64,000 nt of DNA from DATAAP01 sp041690495 (lineage in GTDB: Bacteria; Pseudomonadota; Alphaproteobacteria; CACIAM-22H2). Shown one piece after another: positions 26,551 through 34,922 of the stretch. The stretch lies in the NCBI GenBank assembly GCA_041690495.1, contig JAWLHE010000012.1, forward strand, positions 1-64,000, written 5' to 3'. The first letter of the stretch is position 1; every line of letters starts with the position of its first letter. The notes beneath the pieces were generated by a model that saw only the letters and a list, made by a program, of their open reading frames with translations, did no database searches and was not told where the DNA came from. Position numbers and translations under genes: made by a program.

Positions 26551-27303
26551 TCAGATGCTGAGCCGCTTGAAGATCCGCTCGGGAATGTTGCGGATGACGG
26601 TCATGATGCCGCGCCAGAAGAACGGCACATAGACCTCCTCGCGCCCGCGCCTCGCCGCGGCAAGGCAGGCGCGCGCCACCGCGTCCGGCGAGGCGACCAG
26701 AAACATTCCCGGCAGGCCGAATGTCATCGCCGTGTCGACGAAGCCCGGCTTGACCGTCGTCACGGTGACGCCCGAGCGGAACAGCCGCGCGCGCAGGCCC
26801 TGGAGATAGGCGCCGAGACCCGCCTTCGCCGAGCCGTAGACGTAGTTCTTGAGGCGGCCGCGATCGCCGGCAACCGAGCCGAGAGCGATGACCGCGCCGC
26901 GCCCCTGCGCCTCGAGCACCGGTGCGGCGTGCTGCAGGATGCTGACGGCGCCGGTGTAGTTCGATTCGATGGTGCGGAAGGCGAGCGTCGCGTCGGCGTC
27001 GATCTCGGCCTGCGAAGGCATCGTGCCGAAGGCGATGAAGATGCCGAGCGTGCCGGCGCCGGCCTCGCGCTTGGCCTGCTCGATCAGCGCCGCATGCGAT
27101 TTGAAGTCGGTCGCGTCGAAATCGACGACTGCGGCGCGGCGGCCGCTGCGGATCGCGATGTCGGCGGCGCTCTTCTCCAGATCGTCGCGGTCGCGGCCGG
27201 CGAGCAGCACGTCGGCCCCGTCCTGCGCGGCGACGCGGGCGAAGGCCCGCGCGATCGCCGAGGAGCCGCCGAGCACGAGCCAGGTTTCGGCCGCCGCCGT
27301 CAT
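26551..27303 (-). CDS. dprE2: SDR reductase, DprE2-like
   Basis: 250 residues, classical short-chain dehydrogenase. The cofactor motif is seen as LGGSSAIARAFARVAAQDG, the Ser is in ALGSVAGDRGR, and the catalytic Tyr/Lys pair is in NYVYGSAKAGLGAYLQGL. The opening VLGGSSAIA and the overall length match DprE2, which reduces decaprenylphosphoryl-2-keto-ribose to decaprenylphosphoryl-D-arabinose. It overlaps the DprE1-like gene by four bases (ATGA), the same gene order as in mycobacteria and in the arabinose modules of some Gram-negatives. SDR specificity by itself is weak; the neighbours make the call. Confidence 0.82.
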   Translation of the reverse strand: MTAAAETWLVLGGSSAIARAFARVAAQDGADVLLAGRDRDDLEKSAADIAIRSGRRAAVVDFDATDFKSHAALIEQAKREAGAGTLGIFIAFGTMPSQAEIDADATLAFRTIESNYTGAVSILQHAAPVLEAQGRGAVIALGSVAGDRGRLKNYVYGSAKAGLGAYLQGLRARLFRSGVTVTTVKPGFVDTAMTFGLPGMFLVASPDAVARACLAAARRGREEVYVPFFWRGIMTVIRNIPERIFKRLSI

Positions 27304-28652
27304 GCGGCACCCCGTACCGGCTTCAACGCAAGCCGCCGCGCGAGATCCGAGACGAAGACATTATTCGGATCGACGCGCGCCAGGACCTGCTCGAACTGCG
27401 GCAGCTTCGGGTACATGGCGCGCAGCGCCTCGGGCGACAGCAGCGCGTCCTTGGCGAGATAGACGCGCCCGCCGTGCGAGAGCACGATCGCCTCGAGCCG
27501 GCGCAGCAGCGCATCGGTCGCGGCACGGCGCGGGAAGTCGAGCGCGAGCGTGTGGCCGCGCATCGGAAACGAGAGATAGCCGCGCCCCTCGCGTCCCAGC
27601 GTCTTGAGCACGGCGAGGAAGGAGGCGGCGCCGGCCTCCGCGATCTCCGACAGCAGCGTGGTCAGCGCCGCACGCGCCGCGTCGTCCGGCACGACGCACT
27701 GGAACTGGTAGAAGCCCTTCCTGCCGTAGATGCGGTTCCACCGGTGGATGGAGTCGAGCGGGTAGAGGAACTCCGCGAACGGCGCGATGCGTTCGCGGCC
27801 GCCTTCCGGCACGCGGCGGAAATAGACCTCGTTGAAGCTGCGCACCGTCCAGGAGTTGAGCACGAAGCCCGGCAGATCCACCGGCACCGCGCGCGCGCGC
27901 CGCGGCCGCATCTGCGCGGCCTCGCCGGGCGCGAACTCGGCCGTCTCCAGGATGCCGCGGCCCGCGTCGTTTCCCCTGGCCAGCGCGTCGATCCAGCCGA
28001 CCGAAAACGTGGCGGTGTCGCGGATCTCGGCGAAAGCGGCGAGGAACTCGTCGAGATTGCGAATACGCCGCTCGCGTACGCGGACGAACGGGCTGGCATG
28101 CGGCAGCATGCGGAAACACACGGCGCGCAGGATGCCGGTCAGCCCCATGCCGCCGATCGTCGCGGCGAACAGCTCGGGGTCGCTCTCCGCCGAAACGCGG
28201 CGCGTCTCGCCGTCGGCCGTCAGCAGATCGAACCACTGCACATGGTCGCCGAAGCTGCCGTGGCGGTCGTGGTTCTTGCCGTGAACGTCGGCGGCAACGG
28301 CGCCGCCGACCGTCGCGAAGGCGGTGCCGGGGCTGGCCGGCGGCATGAAGCCGCGCGCGACGAACGCATCGATCAGGTCGCGGAAGCAAACACCGGGCTC
28401 GGCGACGACCTCGCCGGTCGAGGCATCGAACGACAGCAGACGATCGAGCCGTGTCGTCAGCATGGCGCGGCCGCCGCTGTTGAGCGCCGCGTCGCCATAG
28501 GCGCGGCCGGCGCCATGCGCGATGATGCCCTCGGCCCCGGTCTCGGCGAGCGCCGCCGCGACCTCGGGCTGGCGCTCGGGCCGGCATGCCCGCGTCTTCG
28601 CCGCCGAAGCGCGGCCCCAACCGGTGAGCTCCATGTCCTTCCACGCAGTCAT
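27300..28652 (-). CDS. dprE1: FAD-binding oxidoreductase, DprE1-like decaprenylphosphoryl-ribose oxidase
   Basis: 450 residues from the ATG at 28652, two bases after the UbiA-type stop. The PCMH-type FAD domain is in the N-terminal half (HGAGRAYGDAALNSGG, PASPGTAFATVGGAVAADVH, GKNHDRHGSFGDHV). The C-terminal substrate domain ends in RVYLAKDALLSPEALRAMYP and DPNNVFVSDLARRL, as in DprE1. The catalytic Lys (Lys418 in M. tuberculosis) is kept at about residue 401. The Cys387 position, in GWNICVDFP of the mycobacterial enzyme, is Ala here (GHTLALDFP, about residue 370). It oxidises the 2-hydroxyl of polyprenylphosphoryl-ribose, step one of epimerisation to arabinose. Alignments were made by eye from memory of the family. 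Confidence 0.88.
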   Translation of the reverse strand: MTAWKDMELTGWGRASAAKTRACRPERQPEVAAALAETGAEGIIAHGAGRAYGDAALNSGGRAMLTTRLDRLLSFDASTGEVVAEPGVCFRDLIDAFVARGFMPPASPGTAFATVGGAVAADVHGKNHDRHGSFGDHVQWFDLLTADGETRRVSAESDPELFAATIGGMGLTGILRAVCFRMLPHASPFVRVRERRIRNLDEFLAAFAEIRDTATFSVGWIDALARGNDAGRGILETAEFAPGEAAQMRPRRARAVPVDLPGFVLNSWTVRSFNEVYFRRVPEGGRERIAPFAEFLYPLDSIHRWNRIYGRKGFYQFQCVVPDDAARAALTTLLSEIAEAGAASFLAVLKTLGREGRGYLSFPMRGHTLALDFPRRAATDALLRRLEAIVLSHGGRVYLAKDALLSPEALRAMYPKLPQFEQVLARVDPNNVFVSDLARRLALKPVRGAA

Positions 28653-28654
28653 GG

Positions 28655-29530
28655 TCACCCGTAGATCAGCAGCCCGAACACGACCAGCCAGCCGACCATC
28701 GTGACGATCAGGAAGCGGTCTGTGAGGGCGATGTCGGTAGGCGAGCCGGAGCGCTGCTCGACCAGGGTGATCTGCAGGTAGCGCAGCACGCCGGCGATGA
28801 CGAAGGGCGCCGTCAGGTAGAGCCTGTCGGTGCCGTAGCGCGCGATCACCGTCTGGTCGGTCGTGTAGATCAGATAGGAGACGAGCAGCGCGCCGAGGAT
28901 CATGGCCAGCGCCGTGTCGATGAAGCGCGGGTTGTAGCCGGCGAGGCTGGGGCGGTGCTGCTGCGACATCAGCTTGGCGAGATCGTCGCGCCGCTTGGCA
29001 AGCGCCAGGAACAGGGCGAGCAGGCCGGTGCATACCACGATCCACACCGTCGGCTCGACCGCGATCGCCGCGGCACCGGCCTCGACGCGCAGCACGAACC
29101 CGGCGGCGACGATCAGCACGTCGACCAGCGACACATGCTTGAGCCAGAAGGAGTAGAGCAGGTTCAGCGTGAGGTAGAGCGCCGCGATCAGGACGACGCC
29201 GGTCGGCAACAGCAGCAGCGCCACCGCACCCGCGCCGATCAGCAGCGCAGCCGCGATCGTCAGCGCCGCTTCGGGGCTGATTTCGCCTGAGGCAATCGGC
29301 CGCAGCTTCTTGACCGGATGCAGCCTGTCGGCATCGCGATCGGCGAAGTCGTTGATGACATAGACCGCGCTCGACAGCAGACAGAACACGATGACGGTGA
29401 CGACCACGGCGGCCGCGTCGCCGGGCGTCCAGGCGGGCGGCGTAAAGAACAGCGGCGCCGCCACGAACGCGTTCTTTACCCATTGGCGCGGACGCAGCAG
29501 GCGAAGAAGGGTGGCAGGTTTGACTTTCAC
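28655..29530 (-). CDS. UbiA-family prenyltransferase, decaprenyl-phosphate phosphoribosyltransferase-like
   Basis: 291 residues from a GTG at 29530 (VKVKPATLLRLLRPRQWVKN), close to the length of mycobacterial Rv3806c. The open frame continues upstream without a better start. About nine membrane helices are predicted. The UbiA metal/diphosphate motif is NDFADRDADRLHPVKKLRPI. The opening RLLRPRQWVKNAFVAAPLFF is characteristic of the DPPR synthase group, which joins PRPP to decaprenyl phosphate, rather than of quinone UbiA. It starts the minus-strand run UbiA, DprE1, DprE2, dapB and is divergent from a GT-C-like membrane protein. Confidence 0.87.
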   Translation of the reverse strand: MKVKPATLLRLLRPRQWVKNAFVAAPLFFTPPAWTPGDAAAVVVTVIVFCLLSSAVYVINDFADRDADRLHPVKKLRPIASGEISPEAALTIAAALLIGAGAVALLLLPTGVVLIAALYLTLNLLYSFWLKHVSLVDVLIVAAGFVLRVEAGAAAIAVEPTVWIVVCTGLLALFLALAKRRDDLAKLMSQQHRPSLAGYNPRFIDTALAMILGALLVSYLIYTTDQTVIARYGTDRLYLTAPFVIAGVLRYLQITLVEQRSGSPTDIALTDRFLIVTMVGWLVVFGLLIYG

Positions 29531-29739
29531 GACTGGGCCATCTCGGTCGAAAGCGTTGGACTCTAACCGCAAATCGGCGGGAACAACAGCTTCGCCGGCG
29601 GCTCCGCCCGGACGGGATGCGGGAATAACAAGGCAGGCTGCCCCGTCTTTTCCTGTCGGACCAAAGGAGAAGTGACCGGCATCGTGGAAGACTCTATAAC
29701 CGCCGCCGCATCGACCAACGAGGACCCGAAGCCGTCCGC

Positions 29740-31467
29740 ATGAGCGCCATTTGGGGTATCGCCGGACGCGGTACCCTTTCTCTCCCTTTGATCCGCCTGC
29801 TTGCACTGGGCGTTGCCCTGGTCCTGCTGGCGCTGACGCTGCGCCCCGAGGCGCATGTCTACGACATGCCGCTGACCGAGGACGGCTACTATTCGCTCAG
29901 CGTCGCGCGCAACCTCGCCGCCGGCAGGGGACTGACGATCGACGGCGTCAATCTGACCAACGGTTTCCAGCCGCTGTTCACGATGATCGAGGCCGGCGCC
30001 TTCGTGCTCGCACAAGGCGACGAGATCCTGGCGATGCGGCTGGTCATGGCGTTCTCATGGCTCTTCCACGTCCTCGGCGCGATCACCGTGGCGCTGATCG
30101 CGCGCGACGCCTGGCCTGCGAAATACGGCGCGCCCGAGCGCCAGCACCGCGTCTGGGTCGCGATCTTCCTCTATCTCGCGGCGCCGCTGATGCTCAACCA
30201 CGCCTATAACGGACTCGAGACCGGCTGCGTGATGTTCTTCTACGCGCTGTGCTGGCGCTGGATGCAGACGGGGCGCGACGAGAGCCTGGGCGGCATCGCC
30301 GTGTTCGGCGTGCTGATCGGGCTGATGGTGCTGACGCGCATCGACGCGGCGTTCCTGGCGCTCGTGCTCGGCCTCAACGAGCTGCGGCGCAGCTGGCGGC
30401 TCGGTGCCGGCACGATGCTGGCGCGCGCCGCGCTGATGGGCGGCGGCGCCCTCATCGTCTCGTCGCCATGGTGGCTCTACAATCTCCTCTATTTCGGCTC
30501 GCCGATGCCGACCAGCGGCACGGCACAGCAGGCCTGGGCGCTCGAATGGCTGCGCATCGAATTCGCCGAGTGGGCGCTGCGGCTGGTGTCGGTGCCGTGG
30601 ATCTTCTTCGGCGCCGGGGAGACCGCCATCGATCTCTGGATCGACTGGCCGTTCGGCCCGGCGGGCCAGATCCAGCTCACCCTGACCGGGCTGGTTCGCA
30701 CCGCCCTGCTGCTGATCGTGGCGCTGTTCGCGCTGTCCTGGTGGCGCAGCGGGCGGTTCCGCCGCGAGCTTGCGGCGGCCGATCCGGTGCAGGCCGCGCG
30801 GACGCAGCGCACGCTCGAGTTCGCGGCGTGCCTCCTGATCGCGCTTGCGGGACTGGTCGCCTACTACGCGGCGTCGTTCATCGCCTACTGGTTCTTCTAT
30901 CGCTACTTCGCGCCGGCCGCGCTGTTCGCCTTCGTGATCGCGCCGGTCCTGTGGGCGCGCATCGCCATGGCGAGCCGCGAGCCGGGCGCGCAGGTCTTCG
31001 AGGTGGCGCTGGCACTCGCGCTTGCCGCGCATGTGAGCGCGCTCGCGATCTGGGCGCAGACCGGCAAGGGGCTCGGCGGCAACACGGTCTATCACGACCA
31101 GGTGGCGCTGGTTGAAGAGTACGTGCCGGACGGCGACGAGGTCGCGGCCGGCCAGTCGGGCACGCTCGGCTTCTTCCGCGAGCGCGTCGTCAACACCGAC
31201 GGCAAGGTCAACCGCGCCGCCCTCGCCTATCAGGACCATATGTGGGATTACCTGCGCGAGCGCGGCGTCAAATGGTTCGTCGACTGGCCGCATTACGTGA
31301 ACCGGTATCTCGGCGTGCCGCTCGGCCCCGACGAGAAGCCGGCCGAAGCGGCCAACGGCTGGCGCCTCGTCGCCGCGCGCAACTACTTCTATCTTTACGA
31401 GTACGTCGGCGCACAGCCGGGCGAGCCGGATCGGCCGCGCACGAACGCGGCGAGCTCGAACCAGTAG
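29740..31467 (+). CDS. GT-C-type polytopic membrane glycosyltransferase candidate
   Basis: 575 residues with roughly ten to twelve hydrophobic segments and a soluble C-terminal part of about 110 residues. The first periplasmic loop has MPLTEDGYYSLSVARNLAAG followed by LTNGFQPLFTMIEAG; an acidic pair in this position (Glu47/Asp48) is the usual catalytic site of GT-C enzymes that use polyprenyl-phosphate sugars. It is divergent from the DprE1/DprE2/UbiA genes, so an arabinosyl donor is a reasonable guess, but the acceptor is unknown. Its last 73 bases overlap the convergent mug gene. No strong ribosome binding site precedes the ATG at 29740. Confidence 0.7.
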   Translation: MSAIWGIAGRGTLSLPLIRLLALGVALVLLALTLRPEAHVYDMPLTEDGYYSLSVARNLAAGRGLTIDGVNLTNGFQPLFTMIEAGAFVLAQGDEILAMRLVMAFSWLFHVLGAITVALIARDAWPAKYGAPERQHRVWVAIFLYLAAPLMLNHAYNGLETGCVMFFYALCWRWMQTGRDESLGGIAVFGVLIGLMVLTRIDAAFLALVLGLNELRRSWRLGAGTMLARAALMGGGALIVSSPWWLYNLLYFGSPMPTSGTAQQAWALEWLRIEFAEWALRLVSVPWIFFGAGETAIDLWIDWPFGPAGQIQLTLTGLVRTALLLIVALFALSWWRSGRFRRELAAADPVQAARTQRTLEFAACLLIALAGLVAYYAASFIAYWFFYRYFAPAALFAFVIAPVLWARIAMASREPGAQVFEVALALALAAHVSALAIWAQTGKGLGGNTVYHDQVALVEEYVPDGDEVAAGQSGTLGFFRERVVNTDGKVNRAALAYQDHMWDYLRERGVKWFVDWPHYVNRYLGVPLGPDEKPAEAANGWRLVAARNYFYLYEYVGAQPGEPDRPRTNAASSNQ

Positions 31468-31946
31468 CGCTCGTCCCAGAAGCGCCGCGCACGGCCCGAC
31501 GGCGACGGCAGCACGAACACGACCGCGCCGAACAGCAGCTCCGGCTGCCGCCCGTACGGAATGGTCTTGACTGCGAAGGCCTTCTTCGCGGCGAACTTTC
31601 CGTCGAAGGCGATCGCCCGCGGCCGCAAGCACTCCATCTTCTCCAGGAATCCCGCGGGATCGAACACATGCGGCGCCAGCTCGTGATCCGCGCCGAAGCC
31701 GGTCTTGCTCACATCGGTCAGGCCGATGCCGAGCTTCAGCACCTCGGGATATTCATGCGGCGCGAACAGCCGCGGCGTAAGTCCGGTCTTGTGGAGCATC
31801 GGCCAGAACCTGTTGCCCGGCCCGGCATAATAGGCGCGCTTCGCCGCCGACACGCGCCCCGGCGCCACGCCGCAGAACACCACGCGCAGCCCGGGCGCCA
31901 GAACGTCGGGGAGAACTTCGCGCACCCGCCGGCTCGCCGCCTCCAT
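31395..31946 (-). CDS. mug: G/U mismatch-specific DNA glycosylase
   Basis: 183 residues from ATG 31946, with AGGTG seven bases upstream; the frame is open for 24 more codons without a better start. It has VVFCGVAPGRVSAAKRAYY (water-activating loop), GNRFWPMLHKTGLTPRLF and, near the C-terminus, FVLPSPSGRARRF, which matches the VLPNPSG-type loop of Mug/TDG enzymes. It removes uracil or ethenocytosine opposite guanine. The usual catalytic Asn of the NPG motif is replaced (APG here), as in many Mug-like proteins. The 3' end overlaps the convergent glycosyltransferase gene. Confidence 0.88.
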   Translation of the reverse strand: MEAASRRVREVLPDVLAPGLRVVFCGVAPGRVSAAKRAYYAGPGNRFWPMLHKTGLTPRLFAPHEYPEVLKLGIGLTDVSKTGFGADHELAPHVFDPAGFLEKMECLRPRAIAFDGKFAAKKAFAVKTIPYGRQPELLFGAVVFVLPSPSGRARRFWDERYWFELAAFVRGRSGSPGCAPTYS

Positions 31947-32069
31947 CGATGTCGCACCTCGCTCTGCCAAGTCAGAATGGATGACCGCCGAAATAGCGAT
32001 CTTGAATCGTTTTCCCAAGCAGTGGTCAATGGAGCTCCGGCCGCTGGGGCCGACGATCGATTCAATGTG

Positions 32070-33116
32070 ATGAAACTATCCGCAGTTCTCCATGCCTTTG
32101 CCGCCGCGGCCCTGTTCGGGCTTTCGACGCCGTTCGCAAAGCTTCTGATCGGATCCCTCGATCCTTGGCTTCTGGCGGGGATCTTCTACCTCGGTTCGGG
32201 GGTCGGGCTAGCCATCCTGCGCATGACATTGCCCCGCAGAGCCGCCAAGGCCGAAGCGCCGTTGATGCGGAGCGATGCCCCGTGGCTCGCCGGCGCGATT
32301 CTCTTTGGCGGCATCATCGGGCCGCTGCTTCTGATGACGGGCCTGTCGTGGACCGGTGCCGCGACCGCATCCTTGCTGCTCACCACCGAGGGGGTGGCCA
32401 CCGCGTTGATCGCATGGTTCGTGTTTCGCGAGAACTTCGACCGGCGCATTGCGGGTGGAATGCTGCTCATCGCTGCCGGCGCAGCGGTGCTGTCGTGGCC
32501 GGGCGACGTGAGTTCCCGCAGCCTTCTAGGCCCGGTGGCGGTCATCGGCGCATGCGTCGCGTGGGGACTCGACAATAACCTGACGCGGAAGGTGTCCTTG
32601 GCCGACCCGCTGCAGATCGCGATGCTCAAGGGGCTTGTCGCCGGTCCCGTAAATCTCGGGCTTGGCTTCGCTGCGGGAGCCACGCTGCCCGCGATCGAAA
32701 TCGTCATGGTTGCAGCGCTGGTCGGGTTTCTGGGATACGGTATCAGCCTCGCGCTGTTCGTCCTCGCATTGCGTGATCTCGGCACGGCGCGGACCGGGGC
32801 GTATTTTGCGACGGCCCCGTTCCTCGGCACGGTGATCGCAGTGCCATTGCTCGGAGAACCGCTATCCGCACCGCTTCTGGCGGCAGGCATTCTCATGGGC
32901 CTCGGGGTCTGGCTGCACCTCACCGAGCGTCACGAGCATGAGCATGCCCACGAGCCGCTGGAACACGAGCACCGCCATGTGCATGACGATCACCACCGCC
33001 ATTCGCACGGCCCCAATGTTCCGGCCGGCGAGCCGCACAGCCACCGCCATGTTCATGTGCGGTTGCGCCATTCGCATGCTCACGTTCCCGACACGCATCA
33101 CCGCCATCGCCATTGA
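32070..33116 (+). CDS. DMT/EamA-family transporter with histidine-rich C-terminal tail
   Basis: 348 residues. Ten predicted membrane helices are arranged as two EamA repeats (about residues 1-140 and 150-285). Then comes a hydrophilic tail of about 60 residues with 23 histidines, rich in HEH, HRH and HSH clusters. Such tails bind divalent metals such as Ni, Co or Zn in many transporters, so a metal-related role is inferred; the EamA part alone would suggest metabolite export. The ATG at 32070 is preceded by an in-frame GTG codon. It is divergent from mug and followed by an MFS gene 36 bases on. Codon use in this gene looks slightly less GC-rich than that of its neighbours. Confidence 0.85.
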   Translation: MKLSAVLHAFAAAALFGLSTPFAKLLIGSLDPWLLAGIFYLGSGVGLAILRMTLPRRAAKAEAPLMRSDAPWLAGAILFGGIIGPLLLMTGLSWTGAATASLLLTTEGVATALIAWFVFRENFDRRIAGGMLLIAAGAAVLSWPGDVSSRSLLGPVAVIGACVAWGLDNNLTRKVSLADPLQIAMLKGLVAGPVNLGLGFAAGATLPAIEIVMVAALVGFLGYGISLALFVLALRDLGTARTGAYFATAPFLGTVIAVPLLGEPLSAPLLAAGILMGLGVWLHLTERHEHEHAHEPLEHEHRHVHDDHHRHSHGPNVPAGEPHSHRHVHVRLRHSHAHVPDTHHRHRH

Positions 33117-33152
33117 GCGGCGACGCCTCGCAACGACTCTTTTCTGAGCGAG

Positions 33153-34349
33153 ATGTCCGTGCCCTCAGACAGCAAACCGCCTTCGGGCCTGCCGCTACGC
33201 CAGATGATCGCGCTGAGCGCGGCCGCGTTCTGCTCGGCGGCGACCCTGCGCGTCGCCGATCCGCTGATCCCGCAGGTGTCCGAAGAGTTCGCGGTCTCCG
33301 TCGGCGATGCCGCGGTCATCGCCACCGCCTTCACGCTTGCCTACGGCCTGTTCCAGATCGTCTATGGCGTGTTCGGCGACCGCACCGGCAAGATCACGAT
33401 CATCGCCGGGGTATCGTTCCTCTCCGGGCTCGCGGCGCTCGCCAGTGCGTTCGCCGACGGCCTGCCGCTTCTCGCAGGGCTGCGCTTCGTCGGCGGCTGC
33501 ACCGCCGGCGCCATCATTCCGCTCGCCATCGCCCATGTCGGCGACGTCACCGCCTACGAGCACCGCCAGGTGATGATCGCGCGCTTCCTCTCGGGTCAGG
33601 TCCTCGGCATCGTCATGGGCCAGGCGCTCGGCGGAATCCTCGCCGAGCATGTCGGCTGGCGCGGCGTGTTCGCCGTGTTCGGGATATTCTTCCTGATCGT
33701 GGCTGCGGCGCTGACGGCGGAGCTCGCCTCCGGCCGCATCGTCCAGACCCGGCACGCCCCGGCGGGCAATGTCGCGCACCAGTATCGCGGCCTGCTTGCC
33801 TCGGGGCGGGTGCGGCTGGTGGTCGGCGCGGTGTTCATCGAGGGCTTTTTGTTCTTCGGCGCCTTCACATTCGTGGCAGCCTATCTGCGCCAGGCCTATG
33901 CGCTGAGCCTCGATGCGATCGGCCTGCTGCTCGCCTTCTTCGGGCTCGGCGCGCTCGCCTACATCGTGCTGGCGCGGCACGTGATCCGGCTGCTCGGCGA
34001 GCGCGGCATGGTGCTCGCCGGCGGCGCGGTCGTGGCGCTCGCCTTCCTCGTCATCAGCGCGCGGCCGCCGGTGTGGAGCTTCGTCGCCCTGCTGTTCGCA
34101 TGCGGCGGCGCATTCTACATGATGCACAACACGCTGCAGACCAACGGCACGCAGATGGCGCCGCAGGCGCGGGCCCTCGGCATGTCGCTGTTCGCGACAT
34201 GCCTGTTCGTCGGCCAGGCGGCCGGCATCAGCGCCGCCGGCTGGCTGATCGAGCATGCCGGCTTCCCGCCGGTGATCGCCGGCGCCGGCGTGCTGATTGC
34301 GGCGCTCGGCCTGTTCCTGTGGCGCCGGCTGGCGGCGAAGACGGGATAG
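33153..34349 (+). CDS. MFS transporter
   Basis: 398 residues with 12 predicted membrane helices. The MFS motif A loop between helices 2 and 3 is present as YGVFGDRTGKITII, and a second variant occurs in the C-terminal half. Pattern and size match the drug:proton antiporter-1 style exporters, but no substrate can be assigned. It lies 36 bases downstream of the histidine-tailed transporter and may be co-transcribed. It is convergent with the cytochrome b561 gene, with only nine bases between the stops. Confidence 0.88.
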   Translation: MSVPSDSKPPSGLPLRQMIALSAAAFCSAATLRVADPLIPQVSEEFAVSVGDAAVIATAFTLAYGLFQIVYGVFGDRTGKITIIAGVSFLSGLAALASAFADGLPLLAGLRFVGGCTAGAIIPLAIAHVGDVTAYEHRQVMIARFLSGQVLGIVMGQALGGILAEHVGWRGVFAVFGIFFLIVAAALTAELASGRIVQTRHAPAGNVAHQYRGLLASGRVRLVVGAVFIEGFLFFGAFTFVAAYLRQAYALSLDAIGLLLAFFGLGALAYIVLARHVIRLLGERGMVLAGGAVVALAFLVISARPPVWSFVALLFACGGAFYMMHNTLQTNGTQMAPQARALGMSLFATCLFVGQAAGISAAGWLIEHAGFPPVIAGAGVLIAALGLFLWRRLAAKTG

Positions 34350-34358
34350 GCGGGCCGT

Positions 34359-34922
34359 CTATTGCGCCCGCTTTCTCCCCGTCACCATTGCGCGGATCAG
34401 GTTCTCGCCATGCTCGAAAGAGGCAACGAGAACGCCGAGGACATGGAGCGCGACCATGACCAGGGTCAGGTTGGCCAGCACCTCGTGCACCTCCTCGACC
34501 CATTCCGCACCCCAATAGGCGTCCGTGGTCATCATGTAGCCTGTGCCGCCCGTGGCGGCGAGCAGCGCAAGCAGCGCAATGATCATGGCGCCGCCAGCCG
34601 GGTTGTGCCCGAGATGGCGCGGCGCCCGCAGCCGAGCGGTGTCCTTCAGATACGCAAGAACCGCGCGCGGCCCGCGCACGAACGATGCGAAACGGGCATG
34701 GGATGGCCCGACGAAGCCCCAGACGAGGCGCAGCGCGACCAGAGCGAGGATCGCATACCCTGCGGCGATATGCAGCCGCTCGAGCTCGTCGCCGGTGACG
34801 AAGGCAACCGCGAACAGGGCCGCGAGCGACCAGTGGAAGACCCGCACGAGCGGGTCCCACACCGGCACCGTTGCCGGCGGCACTTTGCCGCCGGCATTGG
34901 CCGAGGGATTCATCGTGGCCAT
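34359..34922 (-). CDS. Cytochrome b561 family membrane protein
   Basis: 187 residues, four membrane helices. The candidate haem-ligating histidines lie in VRVFHWSLAAL, ERLHIAAGYAIL, EEVHEVLANLTL and MVALHVLGVLVA, as in the prokaryotic b561/Ni-Fe hydrogenase b subunit fold. The start ATG at 34922 overlaps the stop of the preceding PepSY gene by one base (TGATG) and has AGGA upstream. The PepSY partner suggests a periplasmic or membrane redox unit. Electron donor and acceptor are unknown. Confidence 0.9.
   Translation of the reverse strand: MATMNPSANAGGKVPPATVPVWDPLVRVFHWSLAALFAVAFVTGDELERLHIAAGYAILALVALRLVWGFVGPSHARFASFVRGPRAVLAYLKDTARLRAPRHLGHNPAGGAMIIALLALLAATGGTGYMMTTDAYWGAEWVEEVHEVLANLTLVMVALHVLGVLVASFEHGENLIRAMVTGRKRAQ

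Noticed and set aside
34913..34922. Later start MNPSANAGG for the cytochrome b561 gene
   Set aside because: The earlier ATG at 34922 has a better spaced AGGA and couples with the upstream PepSY stop, so it was preferred.
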